Shown: positions 6,641 to 12,533 of the stretch, one piece after another | How positions within the stretch are numbered: the stretch's first letter is position 1 | Layout of the letters: each line of letters opens with the position of its first letter | From: an uncultured Chthonomonas sp. | GTDB taxonomy: Bacteria; Armatimonadota; Chthonomonadetes; Chthonomonadales; CAJBBX01 | Reading direction: 5' to 3' | Length of the DNA stretch: 12,533 bases | Assembly (NCBI GenBank): GCA_903886985.1 | Contig: CAISOI010000663.1 | Coordinates: 1 to 12,533 of the forward strand | Notes under the pieces: generated by a model | What the model saw: the letters and a program-made list of their open reading frames with translations, nothing else | Database searches by the model: none | Told to the model about the DNA's origin: nothing | Position numbers and translations under genes: made by a program

Positions 6641-7012
6641 ATGAGAAGAGAAAAATACGTCCTACGACTCACGGTTCAGAGACGACTCACGGAAGTCGGT
6701 GAGAATATTCGGCTGGCGCGTTTACGCCGTCGCATCTCGGCAACGATGATGGCGGAGCGGGCCGGCATCACTCGAACCACCTTGCGTTCTTTGGAAAATG
6801 GGGATCCCGGTGTTTCGTTTGGTTCGTATGCGACGGTCCTGTTTGTGCTTGGGTTGGATAGTGATCTGCTGCTTTTGGGCTGCGATGATGTGCTGGGTAG
6901 GAAGTTGCAGGACATTGGGTTGGAGACCAAAAAGCGCGCACCTAAGCGGAAGCAGACCCCGACGACGGCAATTGATGTTGCTGTCGAGTTGCAAGTAGAA
7001 CCACGAGATTAG
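6641..7012 (+). CDS. HipB-like XRE-family transcriptional regulator, without hipA
   Basis: A 123-residue protein. Helix-turn-helix residues are about 19-75: GENIRLARLRRRISATMMAE, then RAGITRTTLRSLENGDPGVS and FGSYATVLFVLGL. DDVLGRKLQDIGL (about 87-99) follows; this arrangement is typical of the antitoxin-repressor HipB of HipBA-type modules. The C-terminus adds a basic and then acidic tail (KKRAPKRKQTP... VEPRD). No hipA-like kinase follows; the next gene starts more than 200 bases later and is unrelated. The start is uncertain: ATG 6641 is used, ATG 6620 and TTG 6611 are in frame, and none has a Shine-Dalgarno. TATAAT at 6625-6630 with a weak -35 near 6601 would put the transcript start close to ATG 6641, suggesting a leaderless message. 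It is divergent from hicAB. Confidence 0.82.
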   Translation: MRREKYVLRLTVQRRLTEVGENIRLARLRRRISATMMAERAGITRTTLRSLENGDPGVSFGSYATVLFVLGLDSDLLLLGCDDVLGRKLQDIGLETKKRAPKRKQTPTTAIDVAVELQVEPRD

Positions 7013-7219
7013 CATCCTCGGCCCCGAACTCCGATTAAAAGAACCATGCTTGCTCAAGAGCACACGGCAATTGGTGCTGAAATCTTTTGTCACGCAGATT
7101 CCTCCGGTTTGTATACACCCATGTCACGACGAAATCCTAAACTGATGTTGTGAAGACTGACAATAAAGCAACTTCTGATGCGCAGTACTCATCAATTTGA
7201 GTAGTGATAGGTGACTTCT

Positions 7220-7942
7220 TTGAACAAAAGCATGTTTTCAATTGGTCGAGCCATACATTCGTCGATGTGTGTGGTGGCGTTGGTCGCAGTAACAATCCCA
7301 GCTAGTTCGCAGGTATTTACTGATAATTTCAACAATGTCTCAAACGGTCAGACGGACCCACTATGGAACAATGAGATCGGAAACTGGACGGTTAATAACG
7401 GTGCATATTCGCCGGCATCACCCGCAATCTCGCCTCCAGCGCTCTCCACAATCAAGGGGAATGTTTGGTCTGCATTTACGATGGATGTGGATATACTAAA
7501 CTCCATTGACAGCGGCATCTTCTTTAACGAACAGGACTCAAATAATAGTGATGTGCTGATCGTTAAACCGAGTGCTAACCTCGTTTACTGGCACAGTCGT
7601 GTTTCAGGCGTTTATGGGAATCTATTTGGACTCTCCTATATTGCAATACCCGCTGGATCCGGAGTCCATGTACACCTGGCATCCACCAGCACTGCCTTTA
7701 ACGTTACAGTTACGACTGTGAATTCAACCGTTACCAGTTCGTTTACGGACACGCTCTTTGGTTCCGGTAAGATTGGGCTGTATTCCGCCGTGAGTGGTCA
7801 GAGTTTTGATAATGTGGCTATCAACAGTTCCGTGCCTGAGCCGACTTTCCTAACTATGATGATGGGGACGACAGTTGGTGTGCTAAGTCTGTTCAGAATG
7901 AAACGCAGGATCAAATCACACAGTTCGGAAGTAAAGCAATAG
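7220..7942 (+). CDS. PEP-CTERM protein with LamG/DUF1080-like domain
   Basis: A 240-residue exported protein. TTG 7220 is chosen because AGGTGA lies 5 bases upstream; GTG 7211 and ATG 7232 are in frame. The signal peptide is about residues 10-28 (SSMCVVALVAVTIPASSQ). The mature part starts VFTDNFNNVSNGQTDPLWNN and then has a GNWTVNNGAYS segment and regular beta strands ending GKIGLYSAVSGQSFDNVAI. This is the layout of concanavalin-like jelly rolls of the DUF1080/LamG type, which often bind sugars. The C-terminus is a PEP-CTERM tag: VPEP (205-208), a hydrophobic helix (209-225) and RMKRR (226-230), read by an exosortase that must be encoded elsewhere. It converges on the sialidase gene, which could hint at a shared glycan-related role, but that is inference. 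Confidence 0.82.
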   Translation: MNKSMFSIGRAIHSSMCVVALVAVTIPASSQVFTDNFNNVSNGQTDPLWNNEIGNWTVNNGAYSPASPAISPPALSTIKGNVWSAFTMDVDILNSIDSGIFFNEQDSNNSDVLIVKPSANLVYWHSRVSGVYGNLFGLSYIAIPAGSGVHVHLASTSTAFNVTVTTVNSTVTSSFTDTLFGSGKIGLYSAVSGQSFDNVAINSSVPEPTFLTMMMGTTVGVLSLFRMKRRIKSHSSEVKQ

Positions 7943-7944
7943 AG

Positions 7945-7987
7945 GTTGTCTGTTTCCCCGCTTACGACAACATGTATGCGGGGAAAC
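7945..7987. terminator. Hairpin between convergent genes, possible bidirectional terminator
   Basis: GTTTCCCCGC (7952-7961) pairs perfectly with GCGGGGAAAC (7978-7987), a 10-base-pair stem with a 16-base loop, lying 9 bases before the sialidase stop and 9 bases after the PEP-CTERM gene stop. Neither strand has an adjacent T-run, so classic intrinsic termination is uncertain. A second pairing, GTTGTC (7945-7950) with GACAAC (7966-7971), interleaves with the first, giving a pseudoknot topology. Confidence 0.5.
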
Positions 7988-7995
7988 GGGCTTCC

Positions 7996-9186
7996 TTACG
8001 GTTTAGGGGGATTTTTCAGATCCTTCGGTTGCAATCGAATGGAGACTATGTATGGTTGCTGCCCATCAGTCCAATGGCCATAGGTTGTCGTGACAACCGT
8101 GCCATCTTTGAGGACTTCGACGCCGGGATAGGCGCAATCCCAAGCATGATAGTTCTTCATCAGATGGATACGGAAGTCTCCCTCTTTGCCATCAACTATG
8201 TCGCTGTAGTGACCGACCCACGCAACCCAATCCCCTTTGGTTGGGCTTTCTAAAGTGGTGTCTCTGAAACTGATAAACAGTCTGCCATCCTTCAGGTATT
8301 TGGCTGTATGCCTGTCTCCAGTTAGTGCCCCGGGAAGCTCCCGTGGCGTTGACCATGTCTTTGCCTCATCATTTGAGAAGATGACATGCGAGTTCTTAAC
8401 GCGCCTATTTTCCCTGAGCAGCACTGCCAATTGCTTTCCGTCTGGCGAGCGGATTATTCCGGGTTCGCACAGATGGATATCGCGGGAACTAAAGATGGGT
8501 GCCGGGCTTGACCAAGTTAACCCCCCGTCAGAGGAGACAATCTGATAAATAGTGAATGCACCGGCAGGGTTTGGTTTGCCGTTTACGGGCTTCGAAATAT
8601 ACCTACCATCATCATGAAACATGGCGACGTAATCGCCATTATTCAACCTCTCCATGCAGCCGAGAGCGACAATCCCACCATATTCGCCAATCTGCTCCAG
8701 CTCGGACCATGATTTTCCTTCATCCTCGCTGTGCGACATCCGAATGGGATAGAGACCTGAGAAGAGAAGCAGATGCTTTTTGCCTGCTTTGTCTATTGTT
8801 TGAAATATGGTTGGCACTTCTAAAGAGGTCGCCCAATTTGCGGGTGTAGGCAGTCTGTCGGACCACGTTTTTCCACCGTCCTCACTCCGTTTGTAAACGA
8901 TCTGGCCCTTTCCATGTCCTTTGGGATAAACAGCAAGGATCGTCTTCTTATCATCCAAAAGGACCGTCGTAACGTGCCCCAGATATTGCCCGGGCTCACG
9001 ATCAACAATGGTCTGCATATCGCTCACCTTAGAGAAGTCGACGATTGGGATAGAATATCCGCGCTTGGCATCGTCCGTTTCATATGGGTCGGATCTACTT
9101 GAAGGCAAAGATGCACCAATGAAACACGCAGTCAAAGAGAATGTGAGAGACAATAAAGATGCTTTGAAAATCGCTTTGCTTACCAA
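7996..9186 (-). CDS. Exo-alpha-sialidase-like lipoprotein (BNR/Asp-box propeller)
   Basis: A 396-residue protein with the start taken at TTG 9186. This gives a compact lipoprotein signal (MVSKAIFKASLLSLTFSLTAC, lipid-modified Cys21 in LTAC) with GGGA 8 bases upstream. TTG 9237, which overlaps the stop of the upstream gene, and GTG 9273 are in-frame alternatives. Four Asp-box motifs mark a six-bladed sialidase propeller: SEDGGKTW (101-108), SEDEGKSW (153-160), SSDGGLTW (218-225) and SNDEAKTW (271-278). Other family-like stretches are LCEPGIIRSPDGKQLAVLLR, LPGALTGDRHTAKYL and WDCAYPGVEVL. The sequence most resembles the exo-alpha-sialidase group common in Planctomycetota, Verrucomicrobiota and related bacteria. 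The substrate may be sialic acid or another glycan; the catalytic residues cannot be assigned with certainty here. Confidence 0.88.
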   Translation of the reverse strand: MVSKAIFKASLLSLTFSLTACFIGASLPSSRSDPYETDDAKRGYSIPIVDFSKVSDMQTIVDREPGQYLGHVTTVLLDDKKTILAVYPKGHGKGQIVYKRSEDGGKTWSDRLPTPANWATSLEVPTIFQTIDKAGKKHLLLFSGLYPIRMSHSEDEGKSWSELEQIGEYGGIVALGCMERLNNGDYVAMFHDDGRYISKPVNGKPNPAGAFTIYQIVSSDGGLTWSSPAPIFSSRDIHLCEPGIIRSPDGKQLAVLLRENRRVKNSHVIFSNDEAKTWSTPRELPGALTGDRHTAKYLKDGRLFISFRDTTLESPTKGDWVAWVGHYSDIVDGKEGDFRIHLMKNYHAWDCAYPGVEVLKDGTVVTTTYGHWTDGQQPYIVSIRLQPKDLKNPPKP

Positions 9187-9233
9187 TGATGATTTCCCGT
9201 TCAATTGCGGTGCCAGTCGAATAAAACTACACT

Positions 9234-9866
9234 TCAATGTGAATATCCGTCCTTGAAGAATTTCCCAATGCACTTGAAAGCACCGGTTTGGTACCGAATT
9301 ACAAAATCTGCGTTCTTCTTAAAGCCCTTTTCATCATAAAAATCACCATTGTATTTGACATCACAATATCCGATCTTGATTACAGGTACCATTCGATAGT
9401 AATCCCCTTCGAATTTGTCCAACCTATACTCTGGTGGCGGATAAAACATAGAATCCATATCTCTCCAGCATTGAGTGAAGATCGCCTCTACTTTTACGTC
9501 CTCACGCAACAGAGAATATCTTTTGTATCCGAAATTTTGCAATATCTCTTGAATATATTCGGCGAGAGGACGAGTATTTGCGTCTAAAGAATCTCTCACA
9601 ATCCTGTCATCGTAATCGGCGGGCAATTTTGAAGAATCGAATTCGGCCATGCCATTCATACACACATCAAAGTCAGCAGGATAATCCTTTACTCCGGGAG
9701 GTGTTATCCAATACATTGGACCCGTACTCTTGTAGACTACATTGCGCAATCTATTGAGCATGGAATTGCGATGGACTTCTGCCCGAATTATGCTGATTGA
9801 TATAGCGGCAATGACGCAAAGACCTAGAACGGCGACCCCAATAGTAGTTATCCGTCTCTTCTTCAA
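9234..9866 (-). CDS. Membrane-anchored protein of unknown function
   Basis: A 210-residue protein starting at TTG 9866 (GGGGA 7 bases upstream). The basic N-terminus MKKRR is followed by one hydrophobic helix (about 6-28, ITTIGVAVLGLCVIAAISIS), making it a membrane-anchored or secreted protein with a roughly 180-residue extracytoplasmic part. That part is rich in Asp, Tyr and Cys; segments such as FDVCMNGMAEFDSSKLPADY, FTQCWRDMDSMFYPPPEY and VIKIGYCDVKYNGDFYDEKG are visible but not recognised. It contains four Cys after the helix, so disulphides are possible. The C-terminus strands (YNGDFYDEKGF, GAFKCIGKFFKDGYSH) look like a small beta domain. It lies just upstream of the sialidase on the same strand, possibly translationally coupled, which suggests a joint transcript. 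Confidence 0.72.
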   Translation of the reverse strand: MKKRRITTIGVAVLGLCVIAAISISIIRAEVHRNSMLNRLRNVVYKSTGPMYWITPPGVKDYPADFDVCMNGMAEFDSSKLPADYDDRIVRDSLDANTRPLAEYIQEILQNFGYKRYSLLREDVKVEAIFTQCWRDMDSMFYPPPEYRLDKFEGDYYRMVPVIKIGYCDVKYNGDFYDEKGFKKNADFVIRYQTGAFKCIGKFFKDGYSH

Positions 9867-9971
9867 TGCTTATCCCCGCGAAGTAGATATATGTGATGTT
9901 TCAATCTAAATAACTTCGGCAACCATTCTTTCAACGTATTCCAGAGATAATACCTGAACAAGATGGTCAAC

Positions 9972-10006
9972 AAAAAACCGTACAAGTCGTCGAGACTTGT
10001 ACGGTT
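9972..10006 (-). terminator. Strong intrinsic terminator after the PEP-CTERM pair
   Basis: AACCGTACAAGTC (9976-9988) pairs perfectly with GACTTGTACGGTT (9994-10006): 13 base pairs with a 5-base loop. On the minus strand the stem runs into a T-tract (9977-9972), the hallmark of Rho-independent termination. It lies 25 bases past the stop of the gene ending at 10032 and separates that unit from the genes at 9866-7996. Confidence 0.88.
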
Positions 10007-10031
10007 AATTTGAGCAAGTGGCAACACATTG

Positions 10032-11009
10032 TCAACTGCGAGAATGTCGTCGTTTTCGTAGGAAGGCAAGTCCACCAAGAGATATGCTCCCCACACCCAG
10101 CGCAATTGCGCCTGGCTCAGGAACTGATGATGCTTCGAAAATCATCTGGGTCGCCGGACCAGCCAAATTGACGATAGTTGAGAACTGATTGCTTGAGTTA
10201 ATATATCCAATTTCGGATCCGTGATTTTGGTGGTTTGTAAACATACCACCTGTACCATCAAGAGCAAAGGAACTAATGGAATGCCCTCCACCAGTAATCG
10301 TTTTCACGAATGAACCGGTGGAACTGTATTCCGTGACTCCAGAGTTTCCATTGGCGGCATAAAGATTGCCTGACGAATCGAAGTTGAAATCGGTTGGGCG
10401 GAAGGAGCCGAAAGAGTTTAGAAGAGTTCCAGCCGCAGAGTATTCTAAAATATCATTAGTGCCATTACCGTACTGTGAGAAGTAGAAATTGTCATTTGCA
10501 TCGATGCCAAATTGCGTATAGTCCCTTAAATTACCTTGAGTAAACGAATAAGTAAAAATGGATGATTGAGTCCGATTTCCGCTTGTGTCATAAGAGACTA
10601 AACCTGCCCCAACCTGATTCGTCCACAAATTATCATGACTGTCGAAATGAAGATCATAACTATTGGTACCGGCACCGGTGGCGAAAGTTGATACGGAGTA
10701 ATCCGTCTGATTGATCTTAAGAATTGAGCTGCCGAATGAACTGTATATGTATCCATCGGAACCTAATGCAATACCGCCCTGATTGGCACTACTGATGGAA
10801 TGGATTATGGAGCCGTTGGTCGCATTGTAAAATCGAAGGGTTCCCGAATCGGTATCTCCGGCAACCAAAACCTGTGCGTTTGCATGGGCATTTGAAAATA
10901 GTGCAATGGATATGCAACCGAAAATAGAAGCTGCTCGCAAAATGGTCGATAAACGTGTTGACCTTGATGAAGTTAATGAAGAAAACCCCGCACATTTGAT
11001 ACTAGACAT
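10032..11009 (-). CDS. PEP-CTERM beta-propeller protein, downstream paralogue
   Basis: A 325-residue exported protein. ATG 11009 has GAGG 6 bases upstream. The signal peptide is long, with a hydrophobic core (AASIFGCISIALFSNAHA) and likely cleavage near residue 44. The mature part holds NHL/Vgb-like propeller repeats with the recurring pattern aliphatic-D-x-x-G/N-x-hydrophobic-Y: GIALGSDGYIYSSFG, LHFDSHDNLWTN, FGIDANDNFYFSQYG, FNFDSSGNLYAANG and FALDGTGGMFTNH. The PEP-CTERM tag is VPEPG (296-300), a hydrophobic helix (301-317) and RKRR (318-321), then HSRS. It follows its paralogue by 63 bases and ends before a strong terminator. Such proteins are anchored or released at the cell surface by exosortase; the ligand is unknown. 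Confidence 0.88.
   Translation of the reverse strand: MSSIKCAGFSSLTSSRSTRLSTILRAASIFGCISIALFSNAHANAQVLVAGDTDSGTLRFYNATNGSIIHSISSANQGGIALGSDGYIYSSFGSSILKINQTDYSVSTFATGAGTNSYDLHFDSHDNLWTNQVGAGLVSYDTSGNRTQSSIFTYSFTQGNLRDYTQFGIDANDNFYFSQYGNGTNDILEYSAAGTLLNSFGSFRPTDFNFDSSGNLYAANGNSGVTEYSSTGSFVKTITGGGHSISSFALDGTGGMFTNHQNHGSEIGYINSSNQFSTIVNLAGPATQMIFEASSVPEPGAIALGVGSISLGGLAFLRKRRHSRS
10038..10126 (-). repeat. PEP-CTERM tag direct repeat, copy 2
   Basis: An 89-base segment encoding the sorting tag and last residues of the downstream paralogue. It matches 11079-11167 at 81 of 89 positions by hand count with no gaps, much closer than the rest of the two genes. Confidence 0.85.
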
Positions 11010-11070
11010 GATGACCTCACTTGATGGTGGTGGAGCGTTAAATAGAGCGCTATTGAATCTATATTGTCGG
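11010..11070 (-). promoter_or_regulatory. Conserved 5' leader of the downstream paralogue
   Basis: The 61 bases before ATG 11009 align with the 62 bases before the upstream paralogue at about 45 positions with one gap: CCGACAAT, TAGATT, an AGCG...CGCT stem base, a CCACCA motif and the ribosome binding site. The hairpin arms are only partly kept here (AGCG with CGCT). It fills nearly all of the gap between the two genes. Confidence 0.6.
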
Positions 11071-11072
11071 AG

Positions 11073-12062
11073 TTATCGGCGTGAATGTCGTCGTTTTCGT
11101 AGGAAGGCAAGTCCGCCGAGTGATATCGTCCCCACACCTAGCGCAATTGCACCTGGCTCAGGAACTGCTGAACCGAAAGTAATTATTTGGCTGCTTCCAC
11201 CGCTGTTAGTGATAAAGCTGACCTGTCCACCTGCGGTAACACTATAAATTTCAGAGGCGCCGTTATTGTGAGTTGCGTAGAAGCCTCCCGAACCGTTCAA
11301 TGCTAAGGAGCCAAAGAGCCCGCTATATGAGTTAATCAAGGAACCGCTGGTGTCATATTCCCTAACTCCAAACCCTCCACCGGCGTTTGCGGAATAGGCA
11401 TTCCCTGAGGCATCAAATTCAAGATCAGTCCAGCCGTTAGCGGTGTTCCCGAACGTGTTTAGAAGCGTTCCCGTTGAAGAGTACTTCGCAATGTCAATTC
11501 CGCCGCCAGCTGCCCCCTTTCGAAAATAGAAATTATCACTTGCATCAATACTAAACCATCTCGCGAAGGAGATATTATTTGCACTCATGAAGGCGTGGTT
11601 AAAGATGGAGGACTGGGTCACAGTTCCGTTAGAGTCAATGGAACTTAAAATGTCTTGCGCAGCTGATGCTGACCACAAAGTACCATGACTGTCAAAATGT
11701 AGGTTAATATCAGCATCAATACCTGTTGCAAATGTTGTACTAGAGTAATCGGATTTGTTGATTTTCTTAATAACACTGGTACCAACACCTAGACCATATT
11801 CGCTGTAGATATACCCGTCAGCACCTAACGCTATTCCGCCTTGATTTACATTGGCGACTTGATGAATCAGTGCCCCGGTGACAGCATTGTAAAAATCGAG
11901 ATTACCATTAGTATTTTCACCAACGACAAGGGTCTGTGCACCCGCTCCGATACTTGAGAAAAGTGCAGCAGAAGCGAAGATAGATATTACAGCTTTTTTG
12001 ATACTTGCAGCAGAAGTTGATGACAGACCCTTTGCGGACACGACATGTTTGACGGATGGCAT
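11073..12062 (-). CDS. PEP-CTERM beta-propeller protein, upstream paralogue
   Basis: A 329-residue exported protein. The start at ATG 12062 is preferred over an in-frame start 66 bases upstream because GGAG lies 6 bases before it, and because the leader aligns with that of the paralogue so that both ATGs coincide. The signal peptide (AVISIFASAALFSSIGAGA) is likely cleaved near residue 42. Propeller repeats include GIALGADGYIYSEYG, LHFDSHGTLWSA, FSIDASDNFYFRKG, LEFDASGNAYSANAGGG and LALNGSGGFYATHN. The tag is VPEPG (300-304), a hydrophobic helix and RKRRHSRR. About half the residues match the downstream paralogue in the propeller and nearly all in the tag. A tandem duplication is the natural origin; both are probably transcribed as one unit ending at the terminator near 9972. 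Confidence 0.88.
   Translation of the reverse strand: MPSVKHVVSAKGLSSTSAASIKKAVISIFASAALFSSIGAGAQTLVVGENTNGNLDFYNAVTGALIHQVANVNQGGIALGADGYIYSEYGLGVGTSVIKKINKSDYSSTTFATGIDADINLHFDSHGTLWSASAAQDILSSIDSNGTVTQSSIFNHAFMSANNISFARWFSIDASDNFYFRKGAAGGGIDIAKYSSTGTLLNTFGNTANGWTDLEFDASGNAYSANAGGGFGVREYDTSGSLINSYSGLFGSLALNGSGGFYATHNNGASEIYSVTAGGQVSFITNSGGSSQIITFGSAVPEPGAIALGVGTISLGGLAFLRKRRHSRR
11079..11167 (-). repeat. PEP-CTERM tag direct repeat, copy 1
   Basis: The counterpart of 10038-10126, encoding the sorting tag of the upstream paralogue. Of eight differences, several are synonymous and the encoded tag differs at very few residues. Confidence 0.85.
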
Positions 12063-12124
12063 TGTGATCTCCATGGTTGGTGGTTGAGCGTCAACTATGA
12101 CGCTGTTAAATCTAGAATTGTCGG
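12063..12124 (-). promoter_or_regulatory. Conserved 5' leader with hairpin, upstream paralogue
   Basis: This leader aligns with the one at 11010-11070. It contains a perfect stem, AGCGTCA (12104-12098 on the minus strand) with TGACGCT (12093-12087), 7 base pairs around a 4-base loop, followed by an unpaired CAACCACCAACC segment and the GGAG site. No T-run follows the hairpin, so it is not a terminator; it could stabilise the transcript or tune translation. Confidence 0.55.
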
Positions 12125-12129
12125 GCAAA

Positions 12130-12147
12130 AATTATCGACTGATAATT
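12130..12147. repeat. Inverted repeat upstream of the PEP-CTERM pair, possible operator
   Basis: AATTATC (12130-12136) and GATAATT (12141-12147) form a perfect inverted repeat around GACT. It sits 68-85 bases before ATG 12062, outside the shared leader, where an operator or promoter element would be expected. AT-rich repeats of this size can arise by chance. Confidence 0.35.
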
Positions 12148-12408
12148 AAGGCGTTAGAGAGGTTCTGATGCTGAATCAAGTCCGGACATTACTGTCTTGC
12201 TTGACCAAGTAAATAGAAAGTCTCGTAAAACTGGACCACTCTTAGATGACCCTCAACGAAGAGTGTGAGAAGAAAACGGGTGGGACAATGACCATTCGGT
12301 CTTGCAGGTTAACACAAGGAAAAGAGGTAAGTCACAGTTAAATTCGAATTCCGATAGACTGTCGGAGTAGGAATTGATGATTTGTCGCTATCTCTCGCAT
12401 TCTTAAGA
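12148..12408. other. Intergenic stretch, no gene recognised
   Basis: Between the PEP-CTERM operon and the transposase-like frame no convincing gene is seen on either strand. It should contain the operon promoter and, if the frame at the right edge is an insertion sequence, that element's left end. An imperfect palindrome, CCGATAG-A-CTGTCGG, lies near 12352-12366, but no terminal repeat can be confirmed without the other end. Confidence 0.4.
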
Positions 12409-12533
12409 ATGGAGGTTCAGGACAAATCTGGTAAAAGTACAAAATTTGGACCCTTGCTGAAACTGCCCCACTTACCGTCAGTGATTGATGTCTCAGAAAA
12501 TCTTTGGGTCTTGGTTCAAGTTTTAAGTGAGCA
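12409..12533 (+). CDS. Probable IS5-type transposase N-terminus, 3' end outside window
   Basis: From ATG 12409 the frame is open to the right edge (41 codons): MEVQDKSGKSTKFGPLLKLP, then HLPSVIDVSENLWVLVQVLSE. The segment PSVIDVSENLW followed by a hydrophobic turn resembles the start of the DUF4096-type N-terminal domain of IS5-family transposases, which commonly read PSVIDVSDxLWxxIEPLL before a Lys/Gly-rich stretch and RTGCQW. The frame stays open upstream of the ATG to a TAG, and no clear ribosome binding site is seen. The fragment is short and the match is from memory, so the call is tentative; sequence to the right would settle it. Confidence 0.45.
   Translation, partial: MEVQDKSGKSTKFGPLLKLPHLPSVIDVSENLWVLVQVLSE

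Noticed and set aside
7048..7155. 35-codon plus-strand frame after the XRE gene, as a hipA remnant
   Set aside because: The product shows no HipA-like motif and no ribosome binding site precedes it.
8237..9256. Plus-strand open frames opposite the sialidase
   Set aside because: They are antisense to a gene with four Asp-boxes and a lipoprotein signal.
1..12533. CRISPR array, tRNA or rRNA genes
   Set aside because: No regularly spaced direct repeats and no tRNA- or rRNA-like sequence was noticed in reading either strand.

Overview
The window looks like chromosomal DNA from a Gram-negative (diderm) environmental bacterium of moderate GC. Three proteins carry PEP-CTERM sorting signals, which need an exosortase and an outer envelope. 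There are also a Uma2-type nuclease, a HicA/HicB toxin-antitoxin pair, an Anbu proteasome-like gene, a LolA-like protein and a lipoprotein sialidase. This mix fits Armatimonadota, Planctomycetota or Verrucomicrobiota, but no marker here fixes the phylum. No rRNA, tRNA, CRISPR array or phage gene was seen.

Left part (1-2995): a partial exported PD40/TolB-like beta-propeller runs off the left edge on the minus strand. It is divergent from two exported proteins on the plus strand: an unknown one and a LolA-like one. Next comes a 463-base stretch that holds only remnants of an antitoxin-like locus.

Middle (2996-7012): a small membrane protein and a Uma2 nuclease form a likely minus-strand operon. 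Then a transglutaminase-like gene (minus) and the Anbu peptidase gene (plus) stand head to head. These two families are known partners, but their usual ATP-grasp and alpha-E companions are absent here. A hicA-hicB pair follows. hicB has an in-frame TAA at a point where the downstream reading still resembles the normal HicB tail, and hicA lacks a normal start, so the pair looks decayed. A HipB-like XRE repressor without hipA is divergent from it.

Right part (7013-12533): a PEP-CTERM protein (plus) converges on a lipoprotein sialidase (minus) across a hairpin region that can also be drawn as a pseudoknot. Upstream of the sialidase is a membrane-anchored unknown protein. Two tandem PEP-CTERM beta-propeller paralogues follow, sharing a conserved 5' leader and a nearly identical sorting-tag DNA segment and ending at a strong intrinsic terminator. 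The right edge holds what looks like the start of an IS5-type transposase.

Taken together the genes concern surface and envelope proteins plus small accessory modules (toxin-antitoxin, Uma2, insertion sequence), several of them decaying. The items most worth a second look are the reduced Anbu/transglutaminase pair, the broken hicAB, and the tandem PEP-CTERM paralogues with homogenised tag and leader.
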